The translations under genes were made by a program, and so were the position numbers. Below are positions 1-5,527 of a stretch of 6,433 nucleotides of DNA, piece by piece; position 1 is the first letter of the stretch; each line of letters starts with the position of its first letter. Where the stretch lies: the NCBI GenBank assembly GCA_031285215.1, contig JAITWQ010000233.1:1-6433 (forward strand), read 5' to 3'. Under the pieces are notes generated by a model that was given only the letters and a program-made list of their open reading frames with translations, was not told the DNA's origin and made no database searches. This stretch comes from Syntrophobacterales bacterium (lineage in GTDB: Bacteria > Desulfobacterota > Syntrophia > Syntrophales > JAAYKM01).

Positions 1-934
1 GGCCGGGCCGCATCAGGGCCGGATCAAGAACATCAGGCCGGTTGGTGGCCGAAATGAGGATTACGCCGTCATTGGACTCAAATCCGTCCATTTCTACCAG
101 CAGCTGGTTCAGAGTCTGCTCGCGTTCATCATGCCCTCCTCCAAGACCAGCCCCGCGATGCCGTCCCACCGCGTCAATCTCATCAATAAAAACAATGCAG
201 GGAGCGTGCTTTTTCCCCTGCACAAAGAGGTCGCGGACACGGGAAGCGCCCACGCCGACAAACATTTCCACAAAATCAGAACCGCTGATACTGAGGAAAG
301 GAACTTCGGCTTCTCCGGCAATGGCCTTGGCAAGGAGGGTTTTGCCCGTTCCCGGCTGCCCCACCAGCAAAAGACCTTTGGGGATGCGCCCGCCTAAACG
401 GGTGAATTTCTTCGGCTCCCGCAGAAATTGGATAACTTCTTCCAATTCCGCCTTGGCCTCATCAATACCGGCCACATCGGCAAAGGTTACCTTGATGGAT
501 TTATCCGTCATCAGGTGAGCGCGGCTTTTACCAAAGGCCATGGCCTTGCCGCCGCCCGATTGCATCTGCCGCATAAAGAAAATCCAGACGGCAATCAGCA
601 GGAGCATGGGAAACCAATGGATTAAAATCGTCATCAGGGTCGAATCATCTGCGGCCTTCGCTGCTATCTTGATTTCCCTTTCTTTAAGCAGGGAAAAAAG
701 CAGGGGATTATCGGGACTGTAGGTACGAAAATTTTTACCTGAACTCAAAGTTCCGGTAACGTTATTGCCCTGAACGGTGACATCCCTCACCTGACCTTTG
801 TTGACATACTCAACGAAATCACTGAAAGCAACGTTTTCCTGCACACCCTTAGGCTGATTGAACAGATGGTAAACAAGAAGAATAACCAAACCGGCCACAA
901 GCCACAAAACAATATTTTTTTGCAAAGAATTCAA
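1..934 (-). CDS. ftsH: ATP-dependent zinc metalloprotease FtsH, N-terminal half (runs off the left edge)
   Basis: FtsH is a hexameric inner-membrane AAA+ protease that extracts and degrades misfolded membrane proteins and some short-lived regulators. The 311 codons present cover membrane helix 1 (about residues 8-25), a small periplasmic domain (about 26-100), membrane helix 2 (about 102-120) and most of the AAA+ module: Walker A GQPGTGKT (192-199), pore loop MFVG (224-227), Walker B IVFIDEID (247-254), [15 protein letters not shown] after it, and the start of the second region of homology ([17 protein letters not shown]). The sequence stops just before the expected arginine finger, so the zinc protease domain (HExxH) lies outside. 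The start is TTG at 934: it gives the usual short cytosolic tail, has AAGGAG 8 nt upstream, and no ATG or GTG in this frame fits better. Walker A has Gln where most FtsH have Pro. It lies downstream of tilS but probably has its own promoter. Confidence 0.96.
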   Translation of the reverse strand, partial: MNSLQKNIVLWLVAGLVILLVYHLFNQPKGVQENVAFSDFVEYVNKGQVRDVTVQGNNVTGTLSSGKNFRTYSPDNPLLFSLLKEREIKIAAKAADDSTLMTILIHWFPMLLLIAVWIFFMRQMQSGGGKAMAFGKSRAHLMTDKSIKVTFADVAGIDEAKAELEEVIQFLREPKKFTRLGGRIPKGLLLVGQPGTGKTLLAKAIAGEAEVPFLSISGSDFVEMFVGVGASRVRDLFVQGKKHAPCIVFIDEIDAVGRHRGAGLGGGHDEREQTLNQLLVEMDGFESNDGVILISATNRPDVLDPALMRPG

Positions 935-940
935 TATTAT

Positions 941-970
941 GGCTCCTTACAACCGGCTTCCCGCCGGCTG
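941..970 (-). promoter_or_regulatory. ftsH ribosome binding site with an abutting hairpin
   Basis: The Shine-Dalgarno AAGGAG (948-943) is 8 nt before the TTG start of ftsH and decides that start. Immediately upstream is an 8-bp inverted repeat, CAGCCGGC (970-963) with GCCGGTTG (957-950), closing a GGGAA loop with one G-U pair. The 3' arm ends 1 nt before AAGGAG, so folding could affect ribosome access. The ribosome binding site is clear; a regulatory role for the hairpin is inference. Confidence 0.6.
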
Positions 971-990
971 CTTTTAATAATTGTTAATCA

Positions 991-1090
991 CCAAAACAGG
1001 GGCAGAGGGTATCCTCCGCTTTCGTGCATACAGAAGCCGCCTTTTAAAACTCAGTGATGTTCTGCTTTGGTGAACATGCAGAAAGGAGAT
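991..1090 (-). promoter_or_regulatory. Structured part of the ftsH 5' leader
   Basis: Read on the minus strand, this stretch between the small ORF and ftsH holds several pairings. ATGTTC (1077-1072) is a perfect inverted repeat with GAACAT (1062-1057). CCAAAGCAG (1070-1062) can pair over 9 bp with CTGTTTTGG (999-991), which excludes the first pairing and encloses a hairpin GCGGAGG-ATAC-CCTCTGC (1019-1002). CTCCTT (1088-1083) is complementary to the ftsH Shine-Dalgarno. CGGCTTC (1039-1033) is complementary to GAAGCCG (960-954) in the hairpin next to that Shine-Dalgarno. There is no clear U-tract, so none of these looks like a terminator, and no known riboswitch is recognised. Function is unknown; chance pairing cannot be excluded by eye. 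Confidence 0.35.
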
Positions 1091-1105
1091 TCTGGACGGA
1101 TTTCC

Positions 1106-1195
1106 CTATGTCTTGGTTGTAACGGTCAGCAAAGATTCTTTCCTCATAAATGTATTGCCGAATCCCAAATTATTACTTCCATCAGCAATAGTCAT
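1106..1195 (-). CDS. 29-residue small ORF in the ftsH leader, unknown function
   Basis: ATG at 1195 is preceded by GGAGG (1205-1201) with a 5-nt spacer, which is a better initiation site than that of ftsH itself. The frame runs 29 codons to TAG at 1108-1106. The peptide begins MTIADGSNN and ends SLLTVTTKT: hydrophilic, with no signal peptide, no membrane helix and no run of a single amino acid, although four of the last six residues are Thr. It lies about 70 nt inside the transcript predicted from the promoter at 1294-1268, and its stop is 171 nt before the ftsH start. It could be a leader peptide controlling ftsH, an independent small protein, or a chance frame. I do not recognise a family. 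The main support is the strong, well-spaced ribosome binding site behind a good promoter. Confidence 0.45.
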   Translation of the reverse strand: MTIADGSNNLGFGNTFMRKESLLTVTTKT

Positions 1196-1267
1196 TCTAA
1201 CCTCCATAGTCAAGGGGGTACCCGTAAAATATATGCAGTCCCCGCCTTCTCCACAGGATGGCGGCAC

Positions 1268-1294
1268 ATTATAGCAATAAAACTTTTATTTCAA
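1268..1294 (-). promoter_or_regulatory. Candidate sigma-70 promoter for the small ORF and ftsH
   Basis: On the minus strand the -10 is a consensus TATAAT (1273-1268) with an extended-10 TG (TGCTATAAT, from 1276). A TTGAAA -35-like hexamer (1294-1289) lies 15 nt upstream, shorter than ideal, but an extended -10 tolerates this. The -35 overlaps the tilS stop codon (1293-1291). Transcription would begin near 1262. The first bases of that transcript can fold into a hairpin, CCGCC (1264-1260) with GGCGG (1246-1242) and an inner 3-bp stem. This suggests ftsH is transcribed independently of tilS, perhaps in addition to read-through. No sigma-32 or CIRCE motif is seen. Confidence 0.55.
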
Positions 1295-2691
1295 ATGATT
1301 TCTATTTTCAGGTAATTTTCTGTGGCCGGGGCAACCCTGATCTTCTCAGCCGATGCTATTGCCCCGATCCAGACAATATCATCCTGATCGGCGACGAGAA
1401 GAATACGGCTTCTTTCTTCCCGGAGGACTTTTCTGTCAATGAAAAAAGACTTCAATTTCTTTTTCCCCGGCGACCCCAAAGGATGAAAACGATCCCCGGG
1501 GCGGGCATTTCTGACCATCAACGGCAAGCGCAAGGCGTCGTAATCCAGATAAGCGATATGGGGCCGGGAAAAATTTGGGACAATATCCCCTTTCAAAAGG
1601 GTAAAACGTATCGTCTGACCCGTTTCGCTGATGTATATTTCACAGTCGTGATGGGGAACGGGATAGCTGAAGTCATGCGACTTTTGTTCCCCCATACGCC
1701 TCTCTTCGGGGGACGACAGGATAATATTTCCATAGCGGCGCACAACACGCGTTCCCCAGGGTAAATCAAGGCTCTGCCCCGCATGACCCGCACGGCACAG
1801 ATTCCACACGGCCTCTATATGGACCTGCCCCACACCGTTACGTTCCGCGCATTTTCGCTCCAAGAGAGTTTTGATCACACGCCGCTGCATGGCCTCGTGG
1901 AGATGACTAAACGATAAAAGGTCAATGGTGATTTCCGCAGCATCCGGTTGCAGACCCCATTGAAGAAAAATGGCTTGCACCTGCTGTTCCAGAAAATCAT
2001 TTTCCATCCTCATAATATCGGCCATCCGCCCCAGACGTTCCGTGATACGCCCGTTGTAGCCTTGCAAATAAGGGATAAGATCAAGGCGGACTCTGTTACG
2101 CAGAAACAGAGGAGATTGATTGGTTTGATCCTGACAGGAGGAAACACCTTTTTCCTTTAAAAACAAGAGAATATCTTCCTTGGGCGTGGCCAGCAAAGGA
2201 CGGATGAAAAGACCGCCGCGCATGGGCTGCATACCCCTTAAGCCGCGGCTTCCCGTTCCCCGCAAAAAATTAAGCAGCACCGTTTCCGCCTGGTCATGGA
2301 GATGATGCCCCAAGGCGATCTTGTCCGCCCCTGTCTTCTCTCTTATCTCCATGAAAAAAGCGTAACGTTCCCGGCGCGCCGCATCCTCCAGAGAACGTCC
2401 CGTTTTTCCGGCTATGGCGGCAACATCTGTCTGGCGGCAGTAAAAAGGGAAATGGCGTATTCCGGCCTGTTCTTCCACCCATTTTGCTTCCTGATCGGCC
2501 TCCTGCACCCGCAAACCGTGATGCAGATGAACGACGGCCAGCTCAATGCCCAACTCTTCCCGCAAGGCATCCAGAATAAGGAGCAGAGCCATGGAGTCGG
2601 TGCCTCCCGATACGCAGACGAGGGCCTTATCGCCTTTTTGCAGCATGTTATGACTGCGGATATAATTCAATGTTTCCTTAATTATTTTCAT
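1291..2691 (-). CDS. tilS: tRNA(Ile)-lysidine synthase TilS
   Basis: TilS uses ATP and lysine to convert C34 of the CAU anticodon of tRNA-Ile2 to lysidine in the cytosol, switching it from Met to Ile decoding; it is normally essential. The 466-residue protein shows the N-type ATP-pyrophosphatase P-loop SGGTDS (28-33), HHGLR (57-61), and the RSLEDAARRERY (99-110) and GHHLHDQAET (128-137) signatures. These are followed by a helical middle domain and a C-terminal tRNA-binding domain (about 388-466) with VRNARPGDRF and KKLKSFFIDRKV. Length fits the long TilS form. ATG at 2691 gives the usual short lead before the P-loop. Its Shine-Dalgarno is weak, and it starts 13 nt after the phosphatase stop, so translational coupling is likely. 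It appears co-transcribed with the upstream phosphatase gene. Confidence 0.96.
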   Translation of the reverse strand: MKIIKETLNYIRSHNMLQKGDKALVCVSGGTDSMALLLILDALREELGIELAVVHLHHGLRVQEADQEAKWVEEQAGIRHFPFYCRQTDVAAIAGKTGRSLEDAARRERYAFFMEIREKTGADKIALGHHLHDQAETVLLNFLRGTGSRGLRGMQPMRGGLFIRPLLATPKEDILLFLKEKGVSSCQDQTNQSPLFLRNRVRLDLIPYLQGYNGRITERLGRMADIMRMENDFLEQQVQAIFLQWGLQPDAAEITIDLLSFSHLHEAMQRRVIKTLLERKCAERNGVGQVHIEAVWNLCRAGHAGQSLDLPWGTRVVRRYGNIILSSPEERRMGEQKSHDFSYPVPHHDCEIYISETGQTIRFTLLKGDIVPNFSRPHIAYLDYDALRLPLMVRNARPGDRFHPLGSPGKKKLKSFFIDRKVLREERSRILLVADQDDIVWIGAIASAEKIRVAPATENYLKIEII

Positions 2692-2704
2692 ATGTTATCT
2701 TACA

Positions 2705-3355
2705 TCATGCCAGCAGATCCTTCAGTTCCGCAAAATGCCCGAAGGTCATATCAGGCTGCAACGCCTGCAAATCATCTCTGTTTCCCAAACCATTCAGATG
2801 GCAGGCGCATAAAATACCCGTATTTTTTGCCAGACGCAGATCATTCACGCCATCGCCAATGATAACGGTCTGGTCACGGCGGAGATAATGGTGTTTCCGG
2901 ATGACATCCAGCAATTGCGGCGCGGGCTTAATAAAAGGAGTGGAGTCACCGGCGATAATATCAATAAAATAGTCCAGAATTTGGAGGCCGTCACAGATTT
3001 TTTCCGTAAAACAGAGCCGCTTGTTGGTCAGGATAATTTTCCTTTTACCGCGAAAATGATTCAGCGTCTCCAACACGCCCGGATAAAGAACGGTACTGTC
3101 CAGCAAATGTTTTTCATAGTGGCGGGAAAAAATTTCCAACGCCTCATTTTTCCGCTGTTCATCCCCTGCCCCGCCCAATGCCCGTTCAATCAATTTTCCC
3201 ACACCGTCGCCGACAAAGGTCAGGATCACATCAGGGGCAATTTCCGGCAGCTCCATCATCCGGAGAGTGTAATTGACGGAACGGGCAAGATCGCCGCCCG
3301 TGTCGGCCAAAGTCCCGTCAAAATCAAAGAGCATCAAGTCCACATAGCGGCTCAT
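2705..3355 (-). CDS. HAD-superfamily hydrolase, phosphoglycolate phosphatase-like
   Basis: This is a 216-residue cytosolic phosphatase of HAD subfamily I. Motif I is DFDGTL (11-16, with D11 the likely nucleophile and D13 the acid/base). An alpha-helical cap follows (about 17-85). Motif II is ILTNK (Thr110), motif III KPAP (Lys143) and motif IV GDGVND (168-173). The overall pattern is that of Gph/PGP enzymes that dephosphorylate 2-phosphoglycolate, but related members act on pyrophosphate or other sugar phosphates, so the substrate is inferred. I start at ATG 3355 rather than the in-frame ATG 33 nt upstream, because AAGGAGGAGG (3372-3363) is 7 nt before it and the protein then begins just before motif I. 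It is the first gene of an apparent operon with tilS. The GDGVND form of motif IV differs mildly from the more usual GDS/GDT form. Confidence 0.9.
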   Translation of the reverse strand: MSRYVDLMLFDFDGTLADTGGDLARSVNYTLRMMELPEIAPDVILTFVGDGVGKLIERALGGAGDEQRKNEALEIFSRHYEKHLLDSTVLYPGVLETLNHFRGKRKIILTNKRLCFTEKICDGLQILDYFIDIIAGDSTPFIKPAPQLLDVIRKHHYLRRDQTVIIGDGVNDLRLAKNTGILCACHLNGLGNRDDLQALQPDMTFGHFAELKDLLA

Positions 3356-3362
3356 CTCATTA

Positions 3363-3372
3363 CCTCCTCCTT
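3363..3372 (-). promoter_or_regulatory. Ribosome binding site fixing the phosphatase start
   Basis: AAGGAGGAGG on the minus strand lies 7 nt before ATG 3355. It overlaps codons of the longer in-frame reading from 3388, which has no comparable site, so the shorter 216-residue product is preferred. Confidence 0.8.
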
Positions 3373-3420
3373 GCGACCTATGTATCACGCTTGTGGGAAA
3401 AGGTCATATGAAAAGGAAAA

Positions 3421-3449
3421 ATTTTAACCATCTCCTGCGGTATCGGCAA
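3421..3449 (-). promoter_or_regulatory. Candidate promoter for the phosphatase-tilS operon
   Basis: On the minus strand, TTGCCG (3449-3444) and TAAAAT (3426-3421) are separated by exactly 17 nt; they match sigma-70 consensus at 4/6 and 5/6. Transcription would start near 3414, giving a leader of about 60 nt. The same 195-nt gap (3356-3550) must also carry the plus-strand promoter of the nitroreductase gene. For that I see only weak pairs, such as TTGCAA at 3458 with TTAAAA at 3481, and do not call one. Confidence 0.4.
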
Positions 3450-3535
3450 AGATTTATTTGCAAGGGAAACAAGTCTGTGATTAAAAAACAGAATTAACCA
3501 ACCCGTGGCAATTCGCCCCTGACGGCAAGACAAAC

Positions 3536-3542
3536 AAGGAGG
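3536..3542 (+). promoter_or_regulatory. Ribosome binding site of the nitroreductase gene
   Basis: AAGGAGG is 8 nt before ATG 3551, a near-ideal site that supports that start. Confidence 0.8.
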
Positions 3543-3550
3543 ATGATAAA

Positions 3551-4216
3551 ATGACGGTTACAGACATTATTAAGGGACGGCGAAGCATCCGTCAGTTTCT
3601 GGATAAAGAAATACCAAAAGAACTGATCAGAGAAATTCTGGACGAGGCGCGCTGGTCTCCTTCCTGGGGCAACACCCAGTCATGGAACTTCCATGTCCTT
3701 ACGGGAGAAGCCCTCAAAAATTTTAAAGAGGCCAATCATGCCGCTCTCCTTGAGGAACTGGAGTCCACTCCCGACATTCCCATGCCCGAATCATGGCCTG
3801 ACGCCTGCCGGCTCCGCTATAACGATATGGGCCGGCGGCTCTACGATTCTTTGGGCATTGAGCGGCGGGATACGGAAGCACGCCGCAAACTGCGCCTCAA
3901 AATGACCCATTTGTTTCAAGCGCCCTGTATGATCGTTCCGACAATTCACCGGGAAAACGCCATTGAGTACGGCCTTTTGGATATGGGGCTGATCATTCAG
4001 ACCATATGCCTCCTCGCCCACGAAAAGGGATTGGGCACGTTGATCATGGCCGCCGCCGTTCAATATCCCGATATTATCCGTAAAATCGCCTCTATTCCCG
4101 CTGAACGGAAAATTATCGCAGGAATTGCCCTGGGATATCCCGACTGGGACTGCGAACTGAACCAATTCGAACGCTCCCGCGCTTCTGTGGATGAATATGT
4201 CCAGTGGGTGGAGTGA
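3551..4216 (+). CDS. Nitroreductase-family FMN-dependent oxidoreductase
   Basis: This 221-residue protein has the nitroreductase fold signatures. RRSIRQF (10-16) is the N-terminal FMN-phosphate binding segment. WSPSWGNTQSW (35-45) corresponds to the usual PS..N.Q.W region. GLLDMGLIIQTICLLAHEKGLGT (141-163) is the helix and glycine turn near the flavin, and IAGIALGYPD (189-198) is the C-terminal conserved strand. Members use NAD(P)H to reduce nitro groups, quinones or enones, or perform unrelated flavin chemistry, so the substrate cannot be assigned. It is expected to be a soluble cytosolic homodimer. It is transcribed divergently from the phosphatase gene and appears monocistronic: a 276-nt gap with its own promoter and attenuator separates it from aroF. 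A relation to aromatic amino acid synthesis is not indicated. Confidence 0.9.
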   Translation: MTVTDIIKGRRSIRQFLDKEIPKELIREILDEARWSPSWGNTQSWNFHVLTGEALKNFKEANHAALLEELESTPDIPMPESWPDACRLRYNDMGRRLYDSLGIERRDTEARRKLRLKMTHLFQAPCMIVPTIHRENAIEYGLLDMGLIIQTICLLAHEKGLGTLIMAAAVQYPDIIRKIASIPAERKIIAGIALGYPDWDCELNQFERSRASVDEYVQWVE

Positions 4217-4226
4217 ACCGGAAGAC

Positions 4227-4240
4227 AGGCTTTTCAGCCT
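4227..4240 (+). terminator. Short hairpin after the nitroreductase gene, weak terminator candidate
   Basis: AGGCT-TTTC-AGCCT is a perfect 5-bp inverted repeat 10 nt after the stop codon. It is followed only by TTGG rather than a T-run, so it could help protect a 3' end but is poor as an intrinsic terminator. Confidence 0.25.
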
Positions 4241-4255
4241 TTGGACGAAAACCCT

Positions 4256-4283
4256 TTGCGTCTGACACAACTTATGCTATAAC
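4256..4283 (+). promoter_or_regulatory. Candidate promoter of the aroF-pheA operon
   Basis: TATAAC (4278-4283) with an extended-10 TG two bases upstream (TGCTATAAC) is preceded at 16 nt by a poor -35, TTGCGT (4256-4261). An alternative -35, CTGACA at 4262-4267, is a better match but is only 10 nt from this -10. Initiation near 4290 would give a leader of about 200 nt that contains the Phe peptide gene and the attenuator. Confidence 0.5.
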
Positions 4284-4308
4284 TCTCTAATATGGATTTA
4301 AGGATAGA

Positions 4309-4323
4309 ATGAATTTTTTATGA
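4309..4323 (+). CDS. Four-codon ORF (MNFL) overlapping the start of the Phe leader peptide
   Basis: ATG AAT TTT TTA TGA has the only good Shine-Dalgarno in the leader, AAGGA at 4300-4304, 4 nt upstream. Its TGA overlaps the ATG of the Phe-rich peptide (ATGA at 4320-4323). It also contains T TTT TTA (4314-4320), a textbook -1 slippery heptamer; a -1 shift there continues in frame into the Phe-rich peptide. It may therefore serve as a re-initiation platform, as the true N-terminus of a 35-residue frameshifted leader, or be incidental. A one-base error in the T-run would produce the same appearance. Confidence 0.4.
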   Translation: MNFL

Positions 4324-4415
4324 AAAAGCCTGTTTTTAATTTTAATGCGAATTTTTTCATCTTTAGCTTTGCTTTTATATTCGGCAGAGCGAATTTGAGT
4401 TTCGCTGTAAATTAA
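4320..4415 (+). CDS. Phenylalanine-rich leader peptide of the aroF-pheA operon
   Basis: This 31-codon frame has Phe at residues 6, 8, 12, 13, 15, 17, 19, 21 and 28, nine in all, with no Tyr and no Trp. It begins MKKPVFNF and ends NLSFAVN before TAA at 4413-4415. The enrichment for the end product of the downstream pathway is the hallmark of ribosome-mediated attenuation, as in the E. coli pheL and pheM leaders. Ribosome stalling at Phe21 (4380-4382) would cover the first arm of the following hairpin and leave the antiterminator free. A ribosome reaching the stop would cover 4400-4416 and release the terminator. The Shine-Dalgarno (AAGGA) is 15 nt from this ATG, too far for normal initiation, so translation probably depends on the overlapping MNFL frame. 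The AT-rich composition alone could favour Phe codons, but not the matching RNA structures. Confidence 0.82.
   Translation: MKKPVFNFNANFFIFSFAFIFGRANLSFAVN
4388..4406 (+). promoter_or_regulatory. Attenuator hairpin 1:2 at the end of the leader peptide gene
   Basis: AGCGAA (4388-4393) pairs perfectly with TTCGCT (4401-4406) around a 7-nt loop. It lies in the last codons of the leader peptide, and its 3' arm is also part of the antiterminator, so the two structures exclude each other. This matches the pause or protector hairpin of classical attenuators. Confidence 0.65.
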
Positions 4416-4459
4416 GATCAGGCATTACATCAAGTTACTTAATCCCGCAGTGAAATTCA
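4396..4459 (+). promoter_or_regulatory. Attenuator antiterminator pairing 2:3
   Basis: Two co-linear helices can form: 4396-4408 with 4447-4459 (13 bp, three G-U pairs) and ATTAAG 4411-4416 with CTTAAT 4438-4443 (6 bp). They are separated by a small internal loop (AA against CCC). Together they tie up all of the terminator's 5' arm except three C residues, and part of its 3' arm. The leader stop codon (4413-4415) is inside the 2 segment, so a ribosome terminating there would prevent this pairing. Confidence 0.7.
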
Positions 4460-4477
4460 CTGCGGGATTTTTTATTT
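4441..4477 (+). terminator. Rho-independent terminator (3:4) of the Phe attenuator
   Basis: AATCCCGCAGTGAA (4441-4454) and TTCACTGCGGGATT (4456-4469) are perfect inverted arms around a single A. As RNA this gives a 12-13 bp stem with a 3-5 nt loop. The stem runs into TTTTTTATTT (4468-4477). It lies between the leader peptide and the aroF ribosome binding site, so it acts on aroF transcription rather than ending the nitroreductase message 225 nt away. The terminated leader RNA would be about 185 nt from the predicted start. Confidence 0.93.
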
Positions 4478-4492
4478 CAGGAGGGAACGGTT

Positions 4493-5527
4493 ATGGTAAT
4501 AATTTTAAAGCAAGAACATGAAGAACGGCAGTTGGATAATCTTCTTAAATGGTTAGCCGGATTAAACCTGAGAACCACACTGATTAAAGGAGAGCGGTCC
4601 ACAATTCTCGGGTTAATCGGAGACACATCGTTAGTTGACATTGATATGGTAAAAGCCATTGACATCGTTGAAAGTGTCAGGCGTATTCAAGAGCCATACA
4701 AAGAGGCAAATCGTAAATTTCATCCTGATGATACAATTATTGATGTGTCAGGCCGGCGGATCGGCGGCAGGAATTTCACGGTAATTGCCGGTCCCTGCTC
4801 CGTAGAGTCCTGTGAGCAGATATGCGAGATTGCGGCAAAAGTTAAAAAGTCGGGTGCGGTTATGCTAAGGGGCGGAGCATTCAAACCCAGAACATCGCCG
4901 TACGCCTTTCAGGGATTGCGTGCGGAAGGGCTTGAGTTTTTGCTGGAGGCAAAGAAAAAAACAGGAATGCCCATCGTTTCCGAGATAATGAACGTCAATC
5001 ATATTTCCATGTTCGAGCAGGTTGATATAATCCAGGTAGGCGCGCGGAATATGCAAAATTTTGAGCTTCTCAAAGAACTTGGCGGCCTTGATAAACCCGT
5101 GCTGTTAAAAAGAGGGCTGGCAAACACGATAGAGGAACTGCTTATGAGCGCGGAATATATTATGGCCGGCGGTAATAAAAACATAATACTGTGTGAGCGC
5201 GGAATAAGAACATTTGAGACATATACAAGAAATACCCTTGATTTATCGGCGATTCCGCTTTTGAAAGAACTTTCGCATCTGCCGGTTGTCGTAGATCCCA
5301 GCCATGCGACGGGTGTTTCAAGGCTGGTAAAACCAATGTCATTGGCCGCTGCCGCCGCAGGTGCGGACGGATTGATTATTGAAGTGCATAACGACCCTTC
5401 CCGCGCCTTGTGCGACGGCGCGCAGTCGCTGACCCCTGATGTTTTTGAAGATGTGGTTGACCGCATCTGTGAATTATTGCCGCTGTTAGGCAAAAATCCT
5501 GTAAGAAATGAGAAAACGTATGATTAA
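4493..5527 (+). CDS. aroF: 3-deoxy-7-phosphoheptulonate (DAHP) synthase, type I-beta
   Basis: This enzyme condenses phosphoenolpyruvate and erythrose 4-phosphate to DAHP, the first step of the shikimate pathway, in the cytosol. The 344 residues begin with a ferredoxin-like regulatory domain (about 1-70), as in Thermotoga-type enzymes, where it mediates aromatic amino acid feedback. The TIM barrel follows with GPCSVES (100-106; Cys102 metal ligand), RGGAFKPRTSPYAFQG (126-141), QVGARNMQN (181-189), LLKRG (204-208), CERGIRT (234-240), DPSHATG (268-274; His271), Glu297 and Asp308. AGGAGGG (4479-4485) is 7 nt before ATG 4493. It lies directly behind the Phe attenuator and overlaps pheA by 20 nt. 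Sequence style recalls Clostridia (memory-based), and the gene appears lower in GC than tilS and ftsH. The symbol follows common usage for the first gene of such operons. Confidence 0.95.
   Translation: MVIILKQEHEERQLDNLLKWLAGLNLRTTLIKGERSTILGLIGDTSLVDIDMVKAIDIVESVRRIQEPYKEANRKFHPDDTIIDVSGRRIGGRNFTVIAGPCSVESCEQICEIAAKVKKSGAVMLRGGAFKPRTSPYAFQGLRAEGLEFLLEAKKKTGMPIVSEIMNVNHISMFEQVDIIQVGARNMQNFELLKELGGLDKPVLLKRGLANTIEELLMSAEYIMAGGNKNIILCERGIRTFETYTRNTLDLSAIPLLKELSHLPVVVDPSHATGVSRLVKPMSLAAAAAGADGLIIEVHNDPSRALCDGAQSLTPDVFEDVVDRICELLPLLGKNPVRNEKTYD

Noticed and set aside
1208..1213. TTGACT as the -35 of a second ftsH promoter
   Set aside because: The hexamer 17 nt downstream is TATTGC, a poor -10, and it would lie within the small ORF; the upstream TATAAT site is much better.
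935..1290. An hpt gene, tRNA or other conventional gene between tilS and ftsH
   Set aside because: No frame long enough for hpt (often found here in Firmicutes) and no cloverleaf could be drawn; only the small ORF and hairpins are supported.
1258..1764. 168-codon plus-strand frame antisense to the end of tilS
   Set aside because: tilS is unambiguous on the other strand; this frame has no recognisable motif and no ribosome binding site.
2296..2862. 188-codon plus-strand frame across the tilS start and the end of the phosphatase gene
   Set aside because: It is antisense to two well-supported genes and its translation shows no domain.
2888..3427. 179-codon plus-strand frame antisense to the phosphatase gene
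   Set aside because: The HAD motifs on the minus strand are complete; this is a shadow frame.
3791..4270. 159-codon minus-strand frame antisense to the nitroreductase gene
   Set aside because: It overlaps a clear gene and the aroF promoter region and has no supporting signal.
4225..4332. Complementarity between ACAGGCTTTTC (4225-4235) and GAAAAAGCCTGT (4321-4332)
   Set aside because: The first copy lies upstream of the predicted transcription start and there is a one-base mismatch in the A/T run; probably chance.
4290..4480. T-box riboswitch (tRNA-Phe) in the aroF leader
   Set aside because: No T-box consensus (AGGGTGGNACCGCG-like) or stem I pattern is present, and the Phe-rich peptide with its three pairings explains the leader better.
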